DNA of 64,000 nt, taken from assembly GCF_002834145.1 (NCBI RefSeq), contig NZ_PHNT01000010.1, positions 1-64,000 of the forward strand. Direction: 5' to 3'. The DNA is from Roseovarius salinarum. GTDB lineage: Bacteria; Pseudomonadota; Alphaproteobacteria; Rhodobacterales; Rhodobacteraceae. Positions 48,301 to 56,576 of this stretch are shown piece by piece; the first letter of the stretch is position 1; each line of letters opens with the position of its first letter. The translations under genes and the position numbers were made by a program. Below the pieces are notes generated by a model. It did no database searches and was not told the origin of the DNA. It saw only the letters and a list, made by a program, of their open reading frames with translations.

Positions 48301-49009
48301 CCTGGGCGAGATCTTCATCGACATGCACAAGGAGGGCGCGGGTTTCCGCGCGATGATGAACAACTTCGCCATCGCGGTGTCGGTGGGCCTGCAGTACGGC
48401 GTGCCGCTGGAGGAGTTCGTGGATGCCTTCACCTTCACCAAGTTCGAACCGGCGGGCATGGTGCAGGGCAACGACTCCATCAAGAACGCCACCTCGATCC
48501 TCGACTACATCTTCCGCGAGCTGGCGGTCAGCTACCTCGACCGCACCGATCTGGCGCATGTGAAACCCGAGGGCGCGAGCTTCGACGACCTCGGCCGCGG
48601 CGAGGAAGAGGGCGTGTCGAACATCACAGAGATGTCCGAGGCCGGGGCCAACCGTTCGCTCGAGGTGCTCAAGCAGATCAGCTCGTCGGGCTACCTGCGC
48701 AAGCGCCTGCCGCAGGATCTGGTGGTGCTGCAGGGCGGCCAGGACGATGGCACGATGCACATGGAGGCGCGCCAGGCCACCACCAGCAGCCACGCCGAGG
48801 CGGTGATGCGCGACGGCTCCGGCGGCACCGTCACGGCCGAGCGCACGACCAGCACCGCCTCGGCCAGCATGACGGTGGATGCCTCCACCCGCGCGCGCAT
48901 GCAGGGCTACGAGGGCGAGGCCTGCGGCGAATGCGGCAACTACACCCTTGTGCGCAACGGCACCTGCATGAAGTGCAACACCTGCGGCTCCACGAGCGGG
49001 TGCAGCTGA
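45329..49009 (+). CDS. nrdJ: Adenosylcobalamin-dependent ribonucleotide reductase (class II)
   Basis: 1226 residues from the ATG at 45329 ([20 protein letters not shown]), typical for the family; an in-frame ATG at 45302 adds 9 residues. Makes deoxynucleotides using a B12-derived thiyl radical, with or without oxygen. Seen: [16 protein letters not shown], the active-site region [21 protein letters not shown] near 470 with the Asn, Cys and Glu pattern, APTGTIG near 667, and a C-terminal Cys-rich zinc-ribbon ([24 protein letters not shown]) that takes thioredoxin electrons. Possibly NrdR-regulated. Confidence 0.97.
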   Translation: MKIERRFTKAGQDAYADLEFVTTSSEIRNPDGTVVFRLDAVEVPSHWSQVASDVIAQKYFRKAGVPAKLKKVREKGVPEFLWRSVPAAKDTETGGETSARQVFDRLAGAWAYWGWKGGYFSTEEDARAYYDEMRFMLARQMAAPNSPQWFNTGLHWAYGIDGPSQGHYYVDPETEELTRSTSAYEHPQPHACFIQSIGDDLVGDGGIMDLWVREARLFKYGSGTGTNFSALRAEGERLSGGGKSSGLMGFLKIGDRAAGAIKSGGTTRRAAKMVICDADHPDIQEFINWKVVEEQKVASLVAGSKMHEARLNDIFAAIRGWDGASEDAVDPAKNPALKTAIRGAKKASIPETYVKRVLDYARQGYDSIEFPTYDTDWDSEAYNSVSGQNSNNSIRVTDAFLEAVKNDDDWALVNRVDGTVAKTVKARELWEDVGHAAWACADPGIQYHDTVNAWHTCPEDGEIRGSNPCSEYMFLDDTACNLASMNLLAFYEGGRFDAEGYMHATRLWTLTLEISVMMAQFPSKEIAQLSYEFRTLGLGYANIGGLLMQMGLGYDSDEGRALCGALTALMTGVSYATSAEIAGELGAFKGYARNAEHMLRVIRNHRRAARGEAEGYEGLSVPPVPLDHASCPDARLLSLAVESWEEALKLGEAHGYRNAQATVIAPTGTIGLVMDCDTTGIEPDFALVKFKKLAGGGYFKIINQSVPAALEKLGYTPAQIEEIVTYAVGHGTIGNAPGINHTTLAGHGFGPEELARVDAALAQAFDIRFVFNQWTLGAEFCTRVLGIPQDKLNDPAFDLLAHLGYSRAQIEAANDHVCGTMTLEGAPHLDPAHHHVFDCANPCGKKGTRALNVESHIRMMAAAQSFISGAISKTINMPNDATIEDCQAAYELSWRLGCKANALYRDGSKLSQPLAAALVEDDEEAEETLESGSPQEKAATLAEKIVEKVVVKEVVRSHREKMPERRKGYTQKAIVGGHKVYLRTGEYADGALGEIFIDMHKEGAGFRAMMNNFAIAVSVGLQYGVPLEEFVDAFTFTKFEPAGMVQGNDSIKNATSILDYIFRELAVSYLDRTDLAHVKPEGASFDDLGRGEEEGVSNITEMSEAGANRSLEVLKQISSSGYLRKRLPQDLVVLQGGQDDGTMHMEARQATTSSHAEAVMRDGSGGTVTAERTTSTASASMTVDASTRARMQGYEGEACGECGNYTLVRNGTCMKCNTCGSTSGCS

Positions 49010-49050
49010 GACGGATCGGCGGGGGTGCGCGGCGCCCCCGCGCCGGAACA

Positions 49051-49158
49051 CGGGGCGGGTGCGCCCGCCCCGGGCGGATCAGGCCGCAGGCGGAAACCGA
49101 GCGGCGAACGATGAGCCTGATCAGCGAAACTCGGGGCGCCCGGCGGGCGCCCCTTTTT
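49051..49158 (+). terminator. Hairpin plus intrinsic terminator after nrdJ
   Basis: A 9-bp hairpin (49051-49059 with 49064-49072) is followed by a canonical terminator: 9-bp stem 49133-49141 with 49145-49153, 3-nt loop and five T residues (49154-49158). Confidence 0.88.
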
Positions 49159-49414
49159 CGCGGGTGCCGCCGTTTTCGGCGCCCTGCCGGCGCAATGGGC
49201 CGCTCATAAGGCCAAATCCCCGGCACCGTTATGACCAGATGTCCCTTCCTGTTGCCACGGCGCAGCGGTTGTTTCTACGCTTTTCCCGTTGCGGAAGGCC
49301 ACCGGGGCGGGTCGGCCCCGTCCCCGGGGCCCTTCGGCGCACACGAAGCGCGAAAAATTGGCGGGCCGGCCGCGTGCCGGTTCAGCCAAGCGACAAACAA
49401 CGGGGAGCATCTTC
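49159..49414 (+). other. Intergenic region before the taurine-type transporter
   Basis: With the 3' region of nrdJ this makes about 400 bp without a gene. It should hold the transporter promoter; I see no confident -35/-10 pair or operator. The only clear signal is the CGGGGAG ribosome site at 49401-49407. Confidence 0.4.
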
Positions 49415-50398
49415 ATGACACTCAGAACGAAAACCGCAGCAGCCGTCGCGGGCCTCGCGCTTGCCGCCGGCGCGCAGGCGGCCGCGGCCGCCGAGGACGT
49501 GACCGTCGCCTATTTCCTCGAATGGCCCACCGCAAACCAGGTCGCCCAGGCCGAGGACACCTATTCCGATGCGCTTGGGGCGAACGTGGAATGGCGCGCT
49601 TTCGGCAACGGCAACGAGATGACGCAGGCGATGGTCTCGGGCGACGTGGACATCGCCTACAGCCAGGGCTTCGTGCCCTTCGTCGTGGGCGTGTCGAACG
49701 GTGCGCCGCTCAAGCTGGTGGGCATCGCGGTCACCTACTCGGAGAACGACCTGTGCATCGTGCGCGACGATTCCGGCATCACGCAGGAAAACGCGGCCGA
49801 GACCCTGCCGGGCCAGAAGATCGCCACGCCGATCGGCAATGTCACCCACTACAAGCTTCTCAAGACGCTCGAACACCTGGAGGTGGATCCCGATTCCGTT
49901 GACCTGACGCAGATGAACCCGGCCGACGCGGCCGTTGCGCTGGTGCGCGGCGACGTGCCCATGGCCTGCGCCTTCGGCGGCGCGCTGGACCGGATGAAGA
50001 CGGTGGGCGCGCCGCTGATGACCGGCGCCGAGCAGGAGGCGATCGGAATTTCCACCTTCGACGTGGTCACGGTGACGGAAAGCTTCGCCGAGGAAAACCC
50101 TGAGATGGTGCGCACGTTCATGGACGTCACCGCGGAGGCGAACGCGGCCTACAAGGACGACCCGAAAGGTGCCTACGAGGCGATCGCCGGGCAGGCGGGC
50201 ATGGACCTCGACGCCGCCAAGGCAATGCTCGCCAACTTCGGCTTCCCGTCCGAGGAGGTGCAGCTTCAGGACAACTGGATGGGCGGCGGTGTCGCCGAGA
50301 TGGCCAAGGGCGTGGCCGATGTCATGGTCGAAGCCGGCGGCATGGAAGAATCGCTGGACGACTATTCGCCCTACATCGACGCCAGCTTCCTGAAGTGA
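49415..50398 (+). CDS. ABC transporter substrate-binding protein, taurine/nitrate type
   Basis: 327 residues from ATG 49415, with CGGGGAG 7 nt upstream. Signal peptide at 1-26 (ALAAGAQAAAA). Periplasmic-binding fold of the TauA/SsuA/ThiY group: DVTVAYFLEWPTANQVAQAE, NEMTQAMVSGDVDIAYSQG near 62 and QKIATPIGNVTHYKLLK near 131. Taurine is the most likely ligand by resemblance, but no tauR, tpa or xsc genes are nearby, so other sulfonates or amines remain open. Followed by a large intercistronic palindrome. Confidence 0.85.
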   Translation: MTLRTKTAAAVAGLALAAGAQAAAAAEDVTVAYFLEWPTANQVAQAEDTYSDALGANVEWRAFGNGNEMTQAMVSGDVDIAYSQGFVPFVVGVSNGAPLKLVGIAVTYSENDLCIVRDDSGITQENAAETLPGQKIATPIGNVTHYKLLKTLEHLEVDPDSVDLTQMNPADAAVALVRGDVPMACAFGGALDRMKTVGAPLMTGAEQEAIGISTFDVVTVTESFAEENPEMVRTFMDVTAEANAAYKDDPKGAYEAIAGQAGMDLDAAKAMLANFGFPSEEVQLQDNWMGGGVAEMAKGVADVMVEAGGMEESLDDYSPYIDASFLK

Positions 50399-50408
50399 GC
50401 TGACGAAT

Positions 50409-50446
50409 CCGGGCCGGCCACGCCCCCGGGGGCGTGGCCGGCCCGG
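50409..50446 (+). repeat. 38-bp perfect palindrome between binding-protein and ATPase genes
   Basis: Arms 50409-50427 and 50428-50446 are perfect reverse complements over 19 bp with no spacer; in RNA it would fold to a very stable GC stem. No U-tract follows, so it may act as a partial terminator or a 3' exonuclease block that raises the level of the upstream binding-protein mRNA relative to the rest of the operon. Confidence 0.9.
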
Positions 50447-50483
50447 GTCTGTCCCCGCGACCCTCGACTCCGGAGGCAAAGCC

Positions 50484-51290
50484 GTGAGCGGAATCCGCAT
50501 CGACGACCTTTCGATGATCTACGAGGTGCCGGGCGGCGCGCCCGTCGAGGCCCTCTCCCACGTTTCCATCGACATAAAGGAAGGCGAGATCATGACCGTC
50601 CTGGGCCCTTCGGGCTGCGGGAAGACGACGCTGCTCAACATCCTCGCCGGGTTCCTGTCGCCGACGCGGGGGCAGGTTCTGGTGGGCGACCACCGGGTGA
50701 CCGGCCCGGGCGCCGAACGCGGCGTGGTGTTCCAGCAGGGCGCGCTGTTCGAATGGCTCAGCGTCGCGCAGAACGTGGCCTTCGGCCCCGAGATGGCAGG
50801 CCGGCCGCGCGCCGAGATCCGCAAGCGGGTCGAGGAGCTTCTTGATATCGTGGGGCTTTCCGGCTTCGGCGACAAGCCGGTCTATGCCCTGTCGGGCGGC
50901 ATGCAACAGCGCGTCGCGCTGGCGCGCTGCCTTGCCAACGACCCCGAGCTGATCCTGATGGACGAGCCCCTGGGCGCGCTGGACGCGCTGACGCGGGAGA
51001 AGATGCAAGGGCTGGTGCTGCAGCTCTGGAAGGAATTCGGCAAGACCATCGTGCTCATTACCCACTCGGTCGAGGAGGCGCTGTTCCTGGGCGAGCGGCT
51101 GATCGTGATGGCGCCGCGCCCGGGGCGCATCGAGAAGGAATACCGGCTGCCCTTCGCGGACCGCGGGCTGGTCGAGGACGCGCGCGACATCAAGGCGTCG
51201 CAGGAATTCGTGGAAACCCGCGAGGAGGTGCTTTCGATGATCTGGTCCATGGAAGAGGAAATCATGGGCCGCGGCGACGGCCAGAGCTGA
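50484..51290 (+). CDS. ABC transporter ATP-binding protein, taurine/nitrate type
   Basis: 268 residues, GTG start with CGGAGG 7 nt upstream. Walker [10 protein letters not shown] at 41-49, Q-loop [13 protein letters not shown], signature [14 protein letters not shown] near 134, Walker [14 protein letters not shown] near 155, H-loop THSVEEA. The C-terminus ([31 protein letters not shown]) is longer than in minimal TauB. Energises the adjacent permease. Confidence 0.93.
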   Translation: MSGIRIDDLSMIYEVPGGAPVEALSHVSIDIKEGEIMTVLGPSGCGKTTLLNILAGFLSPTRGQVLVGDHRVTGPGAERGVVFQQGALFEWLSVAQNVAFGPEMAGRPRAEIRKRVEELLDIVGLSGFGDKPVYALSGGMQQRVALARCLANDPELILMDEPLGALDALTREKMQGLVLQLWKEFGKTIVLITHSVEEALFLGERLIVMAPRPGRIEKEYRLPFADRGLVEDARDIKASQEFVETREEVLSMIWSMEEEIMGRGDGQS

Positions 51291-51305
51291 GGGAGGACCC
51301 CGGAG

Positions 51306-52169
51306 ATGAGCGACAGGAAACCGTCTTCGCTGACGATATGGCTGGGGTTGGCCGACAATGCCTTCACGCGGCAGAAAACCGTCAAGTTCGGCGATTCCAC
51401 CGCCGTCAACAGCGGCCGCTTCTGGTCGATCCTGATCGTGGTGGTGCTGGCCTTGCTGTGGATAACGGGCTCGATCCTCAACTGGATCGAACCGTTCTAC
51501 TGGCCCACCATCGGCGGCACCTGGGAGCGGATCGTCAAGCTTCTGTCCGAAGGGTTCCGCAACACCTCGCTCTGGGAACACCTGGGGCTGAGCGTCTACC
51601 GGGTGCTGTCGGGCGTGATCTACGGCGCGCTGGTGGGCATCCCGCTGGGCTTCGCGATGGGGCTTTCGTCCTTCGCGCGCGGGCTGTTCGACCCGATCGT
51701 CGAATTCATGCGCCCGATCCCGCCGCTGGCGCTGATCCCGCTGATCATCCTGTGGTTCGGCATCGACGAGACGGCGAAGATCTTCCTGCTTTTCCTGGCG
51801 GCGCTGTTCATCATGACAATCGCGGCGCGCTCGGGCGTCAATTCGGTGCGTATCTCCAAGGTGCACGCGGCCTATTCGCTCGGTGCCTCGCGGCTGCAGG
51901 TGCTGCGCCGGGTGATCCTGCCAAACGCGCTGCCCGAGATCTTCACCGGCCTGCGCACCTCGATGGGGGTGTGCTGGGGCACGGTGGTCGCGGCCGAGCT
52001 GGTGGCCGCGGAGAAGGGGCTCGGCTCGATGATCATGATCGCCAAGAACTTCCTGCAGACCGACACGGTGGTCATCGGCATCATCCTGATCGGCATCGTC
52101 GGCTATGCCATCGAGATGATCATGCGCCTGCTGGAGCGCTGGCTGATCCCCTGGAAGGGCAAGGGCTGA
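51306..52169 (+). CDS. ABC transporter permease, taurine/nitrate type
   Basis: 287 residues, GGAG near the ATG. About six to seven membrane helices; the cytoplasmic coupling (EAA) loop is [28 protein letters not shown] near 180-207. N-terminal cytosolic stretch of about 40 residues. Third gene of the transporter operon. Confidence 0.93.
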   Translation: MSDRKPSSLTIWLGLADNAFTRQKTVKFGDSTAVNSGRFWSILIVVVLALLWITGSILNWIEPFYWPTIGGTWERIVKLLSEGFRNTSLWEHLGLSVYRVLSGVIYGALVGIPLGFAMGLSSFARGLFDPIVEFMRPIPPLALIPLIILWFGIDETAKIFLLFLAALFIMTIAARSGVNSVRISKVHAAYSLGASRLQVLRRVILPNALPEIFTGLRTSMGVCWGTVVAAELVAAEKGLGSMIMIAKNFLQTDTVVIGIILIGIVGYAIEMIMRLLERWLIPWKGKG

Positions 52170-52173
52170 TTCC

Positions 52174-52198
52174 GGCGGGCGCCCGGGCGGCGCCCGCC
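52174..52198 (+). terminator. GC hairpin after the permease gene
   Basis: Perfect 10-bp stem (52174-52183 with 52189-52198), 5-nt loop, 5 nt after the stop codon. No U-tract, so it is a weak intrinsic terminator or an mRNA end protector. Confidence 0.55.
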
Positions 52199-52372
52199 TG
52201 TGGATAACTGTCACATCACCGTCACGGAATCGCGGTAGCCAATCGTCAAAATATCGCGGTTCAGGCAGGTCTTGCCAGCGCGGACACGCGAGATATAGTG
52301 AAATTGCGCAGGGGCGGGCCGTCCCGCCCCGGGGATCGCCAGAGACCGCCAGGGCAGGAGTTCGTGCTGACG

Positions 52373-52957
52373 ATGGATGCCGATTTCAGAACCGAATTCG
52401 TGCGGGAGCCCGCTGCGCTCAAGCAGCATCCCGCGCTCGTGCTCAACGCGGATTACCGGCCCTTGTCCTACTATCCCCTTTCGCTGTGGCCCTGGCAGGA
52501 CGCGATCAAGGCGGCGTTTCTCGATCGGGTGGACATCGTTGCCGAGTACGACGAGTTCGTGCGAAGCCCCAGCACCGAGATACGCATACCCTCGGTCGTG
52601 GTGCTCAAGGATTATGTCAGACCCCAGAAGCGCGTGGCCTTCACGCGCTTCAATCTTTTCCTGAGAGATGAATTTTCCTGCCAGTACTGCGGATCCAAGG
52701 GCGACCTGACCTTCGATCACGTGGTGCCGCGCGCGCGGGGTGGGCGGACCAGCTGGGAAAACGTCGTCGCCGCCTGCAGCCGCTGCAACCTGCGCAAGGG
52801 GTCGCGCAGCCTGCGCCGGTCCGGGCTGAGCCTGCGCAAGCCGCCCCGGGCACCGGGGGCCGAGGAACTGCGCAACCTCGGGCGGCGGTTCCCGCCCAAC
52901 TACCTGCACGACAGCTGGCTGGACTTCCTGTATTGGGACGTCGAGCTGGAGGACTGA
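52373..52957 (+). CDS. HNH endonuclease family protein
   Basis: 194 residues from the ATG at 52373; a GTG at 52364 is an alternative nearer the GGCAGGAG site. N-terminal unassigned domain (HPALVLNADYRPLSYYPLSLWPW), then an HNH fold near 100-150: zinc pairs CQYCGS and CSRCN around the catalytic DHVVPRARGGRTSWENVV. Widespread single-copy protein in Rhodobacterales with no proven target; DNA repair is possible. Confidence 0.9.
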   Translation: MDADFRTEFVREPAALKQHPALVLNADYRPLSYYPLSLWPWQDAIKAAFLDRVDIVAEYDEFVRSPSTEIRIPSVVVLKDYVRPQKRVAFTRFNLFLRDEFSCQYCGSKGDLTFDHVVPRARGGRTSWENVVAACSRCNLRKGSRSLRRSGLSLRKPPRAPGAEELRNLGRRFPPNYLHDSWLDFLYWDVELED

Positions 52958-52990
52958 CCGGAGCCGGCCCGCCGGCTGTTCCGACGCAAC

Positions 52991-53025
52991 GGGCGCCGCG
53001 CAACCGCGCCGGCGCCCCCTTTTCT
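52991..53025 (+). terminator. Intrinsic terminator of the HNH gene
   Basis: 8-bp stem 52991-52998 with 53010-53017, followed by TTTTCTT (53020-53026). Confidence 0.75.
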
Positions 53026-53071
53026 TCGGTGCCGTGGCGGTCCGCGCGACAGCGGACCGGGCCGTCCGCGT

Positions 53072-53659
53072 TTATTCCGATTTCTGCGCGGCGGCCTGCT
53101 GAGGCTGCTTTTGCTGCTGCTGCTGCGACTTTTGCTGGGCCTGCTGCTGCTGGGCCTGCTGTTGCTGGGGCTTTTGCTGCTGGCTGCCGCCGGCGTTGAG
53201 CGGATCGTCCTGGCGCTGAACCGAGCCTTCGAAATGCGCACCGGACTCGATGGCGATCGTCTTGTGGATGATGTCGCCCTCGACACGGGCGGTCGAGGTC
53301 AGCCGCACCTTGAGGCCACGCACGCGGCCCACGACGCGGCCGTTGACCACGACGTCGTCGGCGATGGTTTCGCCGTGGATCGTGGCGCCTTCGCCGATGG
53401 TCAGCAGGTGGGCGCGGATGTCGCCCTCGACGGTGCCTTCGACCTGGATGTCACCGGTCGACCGCAGGTTGCCCTTGATCTGAAGATCGGACGACAGGAC
53501 CGACGCCGGCGGCTTGGCCTTGGCGCTGGCGGGCGCGGAGTAACCACCCTGCTGCGGCTGGTCGGCCTTGGGCGCCTCGGATTTCTTCTCGGGCGCGGCG
53601 GGCTGCTTGCTCTCGTCCGCCTTCGGGCCCGGTTCGTTGATCTTGCTCTTAGAAAACAT
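53072..53659 (-). CDS. Bactofilin (polymer-forming cytoskeletal protein)
   Basis: 195 residues. Disordered Lys/Pro/Ala-rich N-terminus (1-50), a right-handed beta-helix bactofilin core (about 52-150: SVLSSDLQIKGNLRSTGDIQVEGTVEGDIRAHLLTIGEGATI and on), and a C-terminal tail of almost pure Gln with Ala/Lys. Bactofilins self-assemble into membrane-bound filaments that position cell-wall enzymes. It overlaps the upstream M23 peptidase gene by 11 bp, matching known bactofilin-M23 pairs. Confidence 0.94.
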   Translation of the reverse strand: MFSKSKINEPGPKADESKQPAAPEKKSEAPKADQPQQGGYSAPASAKAKPPASVLSSDLQIKGNLRSTGDIQVEGTVEGDIRAHLLTIGEGATIHGETIADDVVVNGRVVGRVRGLKVRLTSTARVEGDIIHKTIAIESGAHFEGSVQRQDDPLNAGGSQQQKPQQQQAQQQQAQQKSQQQQQKQPQQAAAQKSE

Positions 53660-54971
53660 CTCTTGCAGCCTTGATGTAGGTCATTGGGTTGACGGGCTTG
53701 CCGTCGACACGGACCTCGTAGTGCAGGTGCGTGCCGGTGGAACGTCCGGTATTCCCCATATCACCGATCCGCTGTCCGCGCGAGACCCTTTGCCCTTCGT
53801 TCACGCGGATTTTCGCCATGTGGGCGTAACGCGTTTCGACACCGAAGGCGTGCTCGATCTTCACCATGCGGCCGTATCCCGACTGCCAGCCGGCGTGCGT
53901 GACGACGCCGTCCGCGGTGGCATGGATGGGTGTGCCGTGGGGCGCGGCGAAGTCGCTGCCGTTGTGCATCCGGCCCCAGCGCATCCCGAAGCCCGAGGTG
54001 AAGCGGTAGCTCTGCAGCACGGGCACCGCGAAGGGCGCCTTCTGCGCCGCGATGCGGTAGAGGTTGAGCTCGTCCAGCTGGCCCAGGATCTGGTTCGCGC
54101 GCAGCGCGTCGGCCGTGGGTTCCTCGCCGCGGGTCGAGAATGACAGCGGCATCAGCGGGCCACCCTGGCCGGAATAGCCCTGGCGGACCGTCTCGAGCAG
54201 CCGGTCCGTATCCATGCCGGCGGCGCGGAACATCTTGTCGAGCGGTTCGACCGAGATCGACATGGCCTCTTCGAGCTGGCGGAAGATCTGGTCGTTCTGG
54301 TCCTGCATCAGCCGGATTTCGAGCGCCATCTCGTCGGCCTGCTCCAGCGCGGCCTGGGCATCTTCGGCGATGCGGTCGCGTTCCGCGGCGGTGTCCTCCA
54401 GCGCGGCGGTCAGGTAATCGAGCGTGTCACCGTCGGGGGCCTCGCCGTCGCCGGCGCCCGGGCCGGTGTCGCCCGTCTCGGCAAGCGCAAGCTTGAGCTT
54501 TTCGGCCTTGCGGCGGGCCGTATCGCGTTCGGTCATGGTGCGCCGCAGGGTGGTCTGGATCACCTCGATGCCGGTTTCCAGTTCGCGCCGCCGCGTCTCG
54601 GAGGCCAGAAGCTGCGATTGCATCACCGAGATCTGTTCGAGCGCGGAGTTGAAGCGTTTCTGCGCGGCGCGTGCCTCCTTGGCGCGCTTGTCGCGTTCCT
54701 CAGCCACCTCGTTGAGGCGCAACTCGTAGGTGCGCTGGTCGCGCTTGGCCAGTTCGCGGAAGTTGCCGGCGCCGATGCTGTCCATGATCAGGATCGCGGT
54801 GGCGACGATGGACCACGCGACGATCGCCGTGGCCCCCGTGATTGCCAGAAGCTGCGCCCCGGGGCGAAGCCGGATGAAGCGCGTGTCCTCGTCCGAGCGC
54901 AGGAAAACCCGTCGTTCGGGGAAGTAGTGTTCGAGAATGCCGTGAAGCCTGATCGCGAGTCGTGTACGCAC
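53649..54971 (-). CDS. M23 family metalloendopeptidase, membrane-anchored with coiled coil
   Basis: 440 residues from a GTG at 54971 preceded by GAGGACGGGG. Cytosolic N-terminus (about 1-37), one membrane helix (about 38-60, AITGATAIVAWSIVATAILIM), a long Glu/Arg-rich coiled coil (about 75-250), and a LytM/M23 domain (about 320-435) with zinc ligands in MHNGSDFAAPHG (His, Asp) and GTHLHYEVRVDG (His-x-His). Trims peptide cross-links of peptidoglycan. Domain order resembles LmdC-type enzymes controlled by bactofilin. Confidence 0.92.
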   Translation of the reverse strand: MRTRLAIRLHGILEHYFPERRVFLRSDEDTRFIRLRPGAQLLAITGATAIVAWSIVATAILIMDSIGAGNFRELAKRDQRTYELRLNEVAEERDKRAKEARAAQKRFNSALEQISVMQSQLLASETRRRELETGIEVIQTTLRRTMTERDTARRKAEKLKLALAETGDTGPGAGDGEAPDGDTLDYLTAALEDTAAERDRIAEDAQAALEQADEMALEIRLMQDQNDQIFRQLEEAMSISVEPLDKMFRAAGMDTDRLLETVRQGYSGQGGPLMPLSFSTRGEEPTADALRANQILGQLDELNLYRIAAQKAPFAVPVLQSYRFTSGFGMRWGRMHNGSDFAAPHGTPIHATADGVVTHAGWQSGYGRMVKIEHAFGVETRYAHMAKIRVNEGQRVSRGQRIGDMGNTGRSTGTHLHYEVRVDGKPVNPMTYIKAARDVF

Positions 54972-55184
54972 GAAACCCCGTCCTCTTGTGTCCCGTCCCT
55001 TTTCGACGCTCTGGTTATCGGCCTCGCGGCGGCGTTCTCGCGCCACCGGGTGCCCGATGCGGCGCCCTGTCATGGTGATTAACGGGCAAGCGCCTGTTGG
55101 GCAAGGCTTTTGACCGCGGCCATGCCGCAAACGGGCCGCGACATGTCGCTACGGCGAAAATTCGCCGACACGCGCGGGCACGCC

Positions 55185-56012
55185 CTATCCTTTCGGAGAG
55201 GGCTCTTCGGCCAGCGGCCAGTAGAAATCAGGTGGCAGGCCGGCCTCGGCCCGCTTTTCCTCGTTGAAGGGCGGTTTCAGCGGGCCGTGGAAATAACGGC
55301 GCACAAGGTCGTGGAACACGTCGCGCGGGTCGAGATCATGGCGGCCGCACAGGAAGTGGAACCACTTGGAGCCGTAGGCGACGTGGCTCACCTCCTCGGC
55401 GTAGATCACCTCCATCGCCTCGACCGCGCGCGCGTTGCCCGCCTTGCGGAAGTGCTCGATCATACCCGGCGTCACGTCGAGCCCGCGGGCCTCCAGAACC
55501 ATCGGCACCACCGCCAGCCGGCCCATCAGGTCCTCCGCGGTATCCTCGGCCGCGCGCCACATGCCCGCGTGGGCGGGCAGGGCGCCGTAGTGGCTGTCGA
55601 GGGCCTCGAGGCAATCGGATATCAGGTTGAAATGCTTGGATTCCTCGTCCGCAGCCTTGACCCAGTCGTCGTAGAACCCACGGGGCATGGGCACATGCGC
55701 GAACCGTGCGATCACGTCCCAGTGCAGGTCCACCGCGTTCAGTTCGATATGGGCCACCGCGTGCAGCATGGCGAGCCGGCCTTGCGGGCTGCCCGGGCGG
55801 CGGCGCGGCACGTCGCGCGGGTGCAGCAGGTCCGGCCGGTCGGGCCGTGCGGGCCGCAGGGGCGGCCGGGCGGTGCCCACCGGCAGCGCCTCGCCGGCCT
55901 CGCGCGCGGCGAACCAGGCCGCGGCATGGGCCCGCGACAGGCGCGTCTTCTCGCGGCCGTCGGCGGTGGTCAGCACCTCGACGGCGCGCTCGGCAAGGCT
56001 CGCCGCGGTCAC
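55185..56012 (-). CDS. DUF455 ferritin-like protein
   Basis: 275 residues, GTG start overlapping the bcp stop by 4 bp. Predicted all-helical with metal-ligand patterns of ferritin-like diiron proteins: MLHAVAHIELNAVDLHWD near 82, AADEESKHFNLI near 121, and VIYAEEVSHVAYG near 200 (Glu and His spaced as in E-x-x-H). Could be an oxygenase or oxidase acting with peroxide stress given its link to bcp; substrate unknown. Confidence 0.88.
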   Translation of the reverse strand: MTAASLAERAVEVLTTADGREKTRLSRAHAAAWFAAREAGEALPVGTARPPLRPARPDRPDLLHPRDVPRRRPGSPQGRLAMLHAVAHIELNAVDLHWDVIARFAHVPMPRGFYDDWVKAADEESKHFNLISDCLEALDSHYGALPAHAGMWRAAEDTAEDLMGRLAVVPMVLEARGLDVTPGMIEHFRKAGNARAVEAMEVIYAEEVSHVAYGSKWFHFLCGRHDLDPRDVFHDLVRRYFHGPLKPPFNEEKRAEAGLPPDFYWPLAEEPSPKG

Positions 56013-56470
56013 AGCGCCCTCGCGGCGTTCAGGACCTCATCGGCGTGGCCGGGGACCTTCACCTTGCGCCAGGTGCGGGCGATCCGGCCCGCGCCGTCGA
56101 TCAGGAAGGTGGACCGTTCGATCCCGTGAAAGGTCTTGCCGTACATCTTCTTTTCCACCCAGACGCCGTAGCGTTCGCAGACATCGCCATCGGCGTCCGA
56201 CAGCAACGGCACGCCCAGCCCGTGCTTGTCCCGGAACTTGTCGTGCTTGGCAACGCTGTCCTTGGAAATGCCGTAGACCTGCACGCCGGCCGCCGCGAAA
56301 TCGTCGGCAAGCTCGGTGAAGGCCAGCGCCTCCTTCGTGCAGCCCGAGGTGTCGTCGCGCGGATAGAAATAGAGCACCACCGGCGCGGGCCGCAGGGCCG
56401 AAAGGGTGACGTCGCCGCCCCCGTCGCGGGGCAGGGTGAAATCGGGTGCGGTCTCGCCGGTCTGGGGCAT
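56009..56470 (-). CDS. bcp: Peroxiredoxin, Bcp/PrxQ family
   Basis: 153 residues. Thiol peroxidase fold with peroxidatic Cys44 in YPRDDTSGCTKEALAF. The resolving Cys usually five residues on is replaced by Leu49, so it is a 1-Cys or atypical form; another Cys sits in DGDVCERYG near 97. Detoxifies hydroperoxides in the cytosol. Upstream partner of the DUF455 gene. Confidence 0.94.
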   Translation of the reverse strand: MPQTGETAPDFTLPRDGGGDVTLSALRPAPVVLYFYPRDDTSGCTKEALAFTELADDFAAAGVQVYGISKDSVAKHDKFRDKHGLGVPLLSDADGDVCERYGVWVEKKMYGKTFHGIERSTFLIDGAGRIARTWRKVKVPGHADEVLNAARAL

Positions 56471-56576
56471 GCGGCCTCCTTGTCGTTGTGCGCTGCGACC
56501 GTCATATTAGGCCGCGAACGTTGGGGGTAAAGCGAGCTATAGCAGGGAACGGCACATTGAAAACCGGCTTGACGGC

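Noticed and set aside
44852..49051. 1399-codon minus-strand frame
   Set aside because: Antisense shadow of nrdJ, which has clear motifs throughout on the plus strand.
53072..53180. Tandem CTG/CAG-like repeat in bactofilin
   Set aside because: It is in frame and codes for a Gln-rich tail; no unit spacing or flanking features suggest a CRISPR or satellite array.
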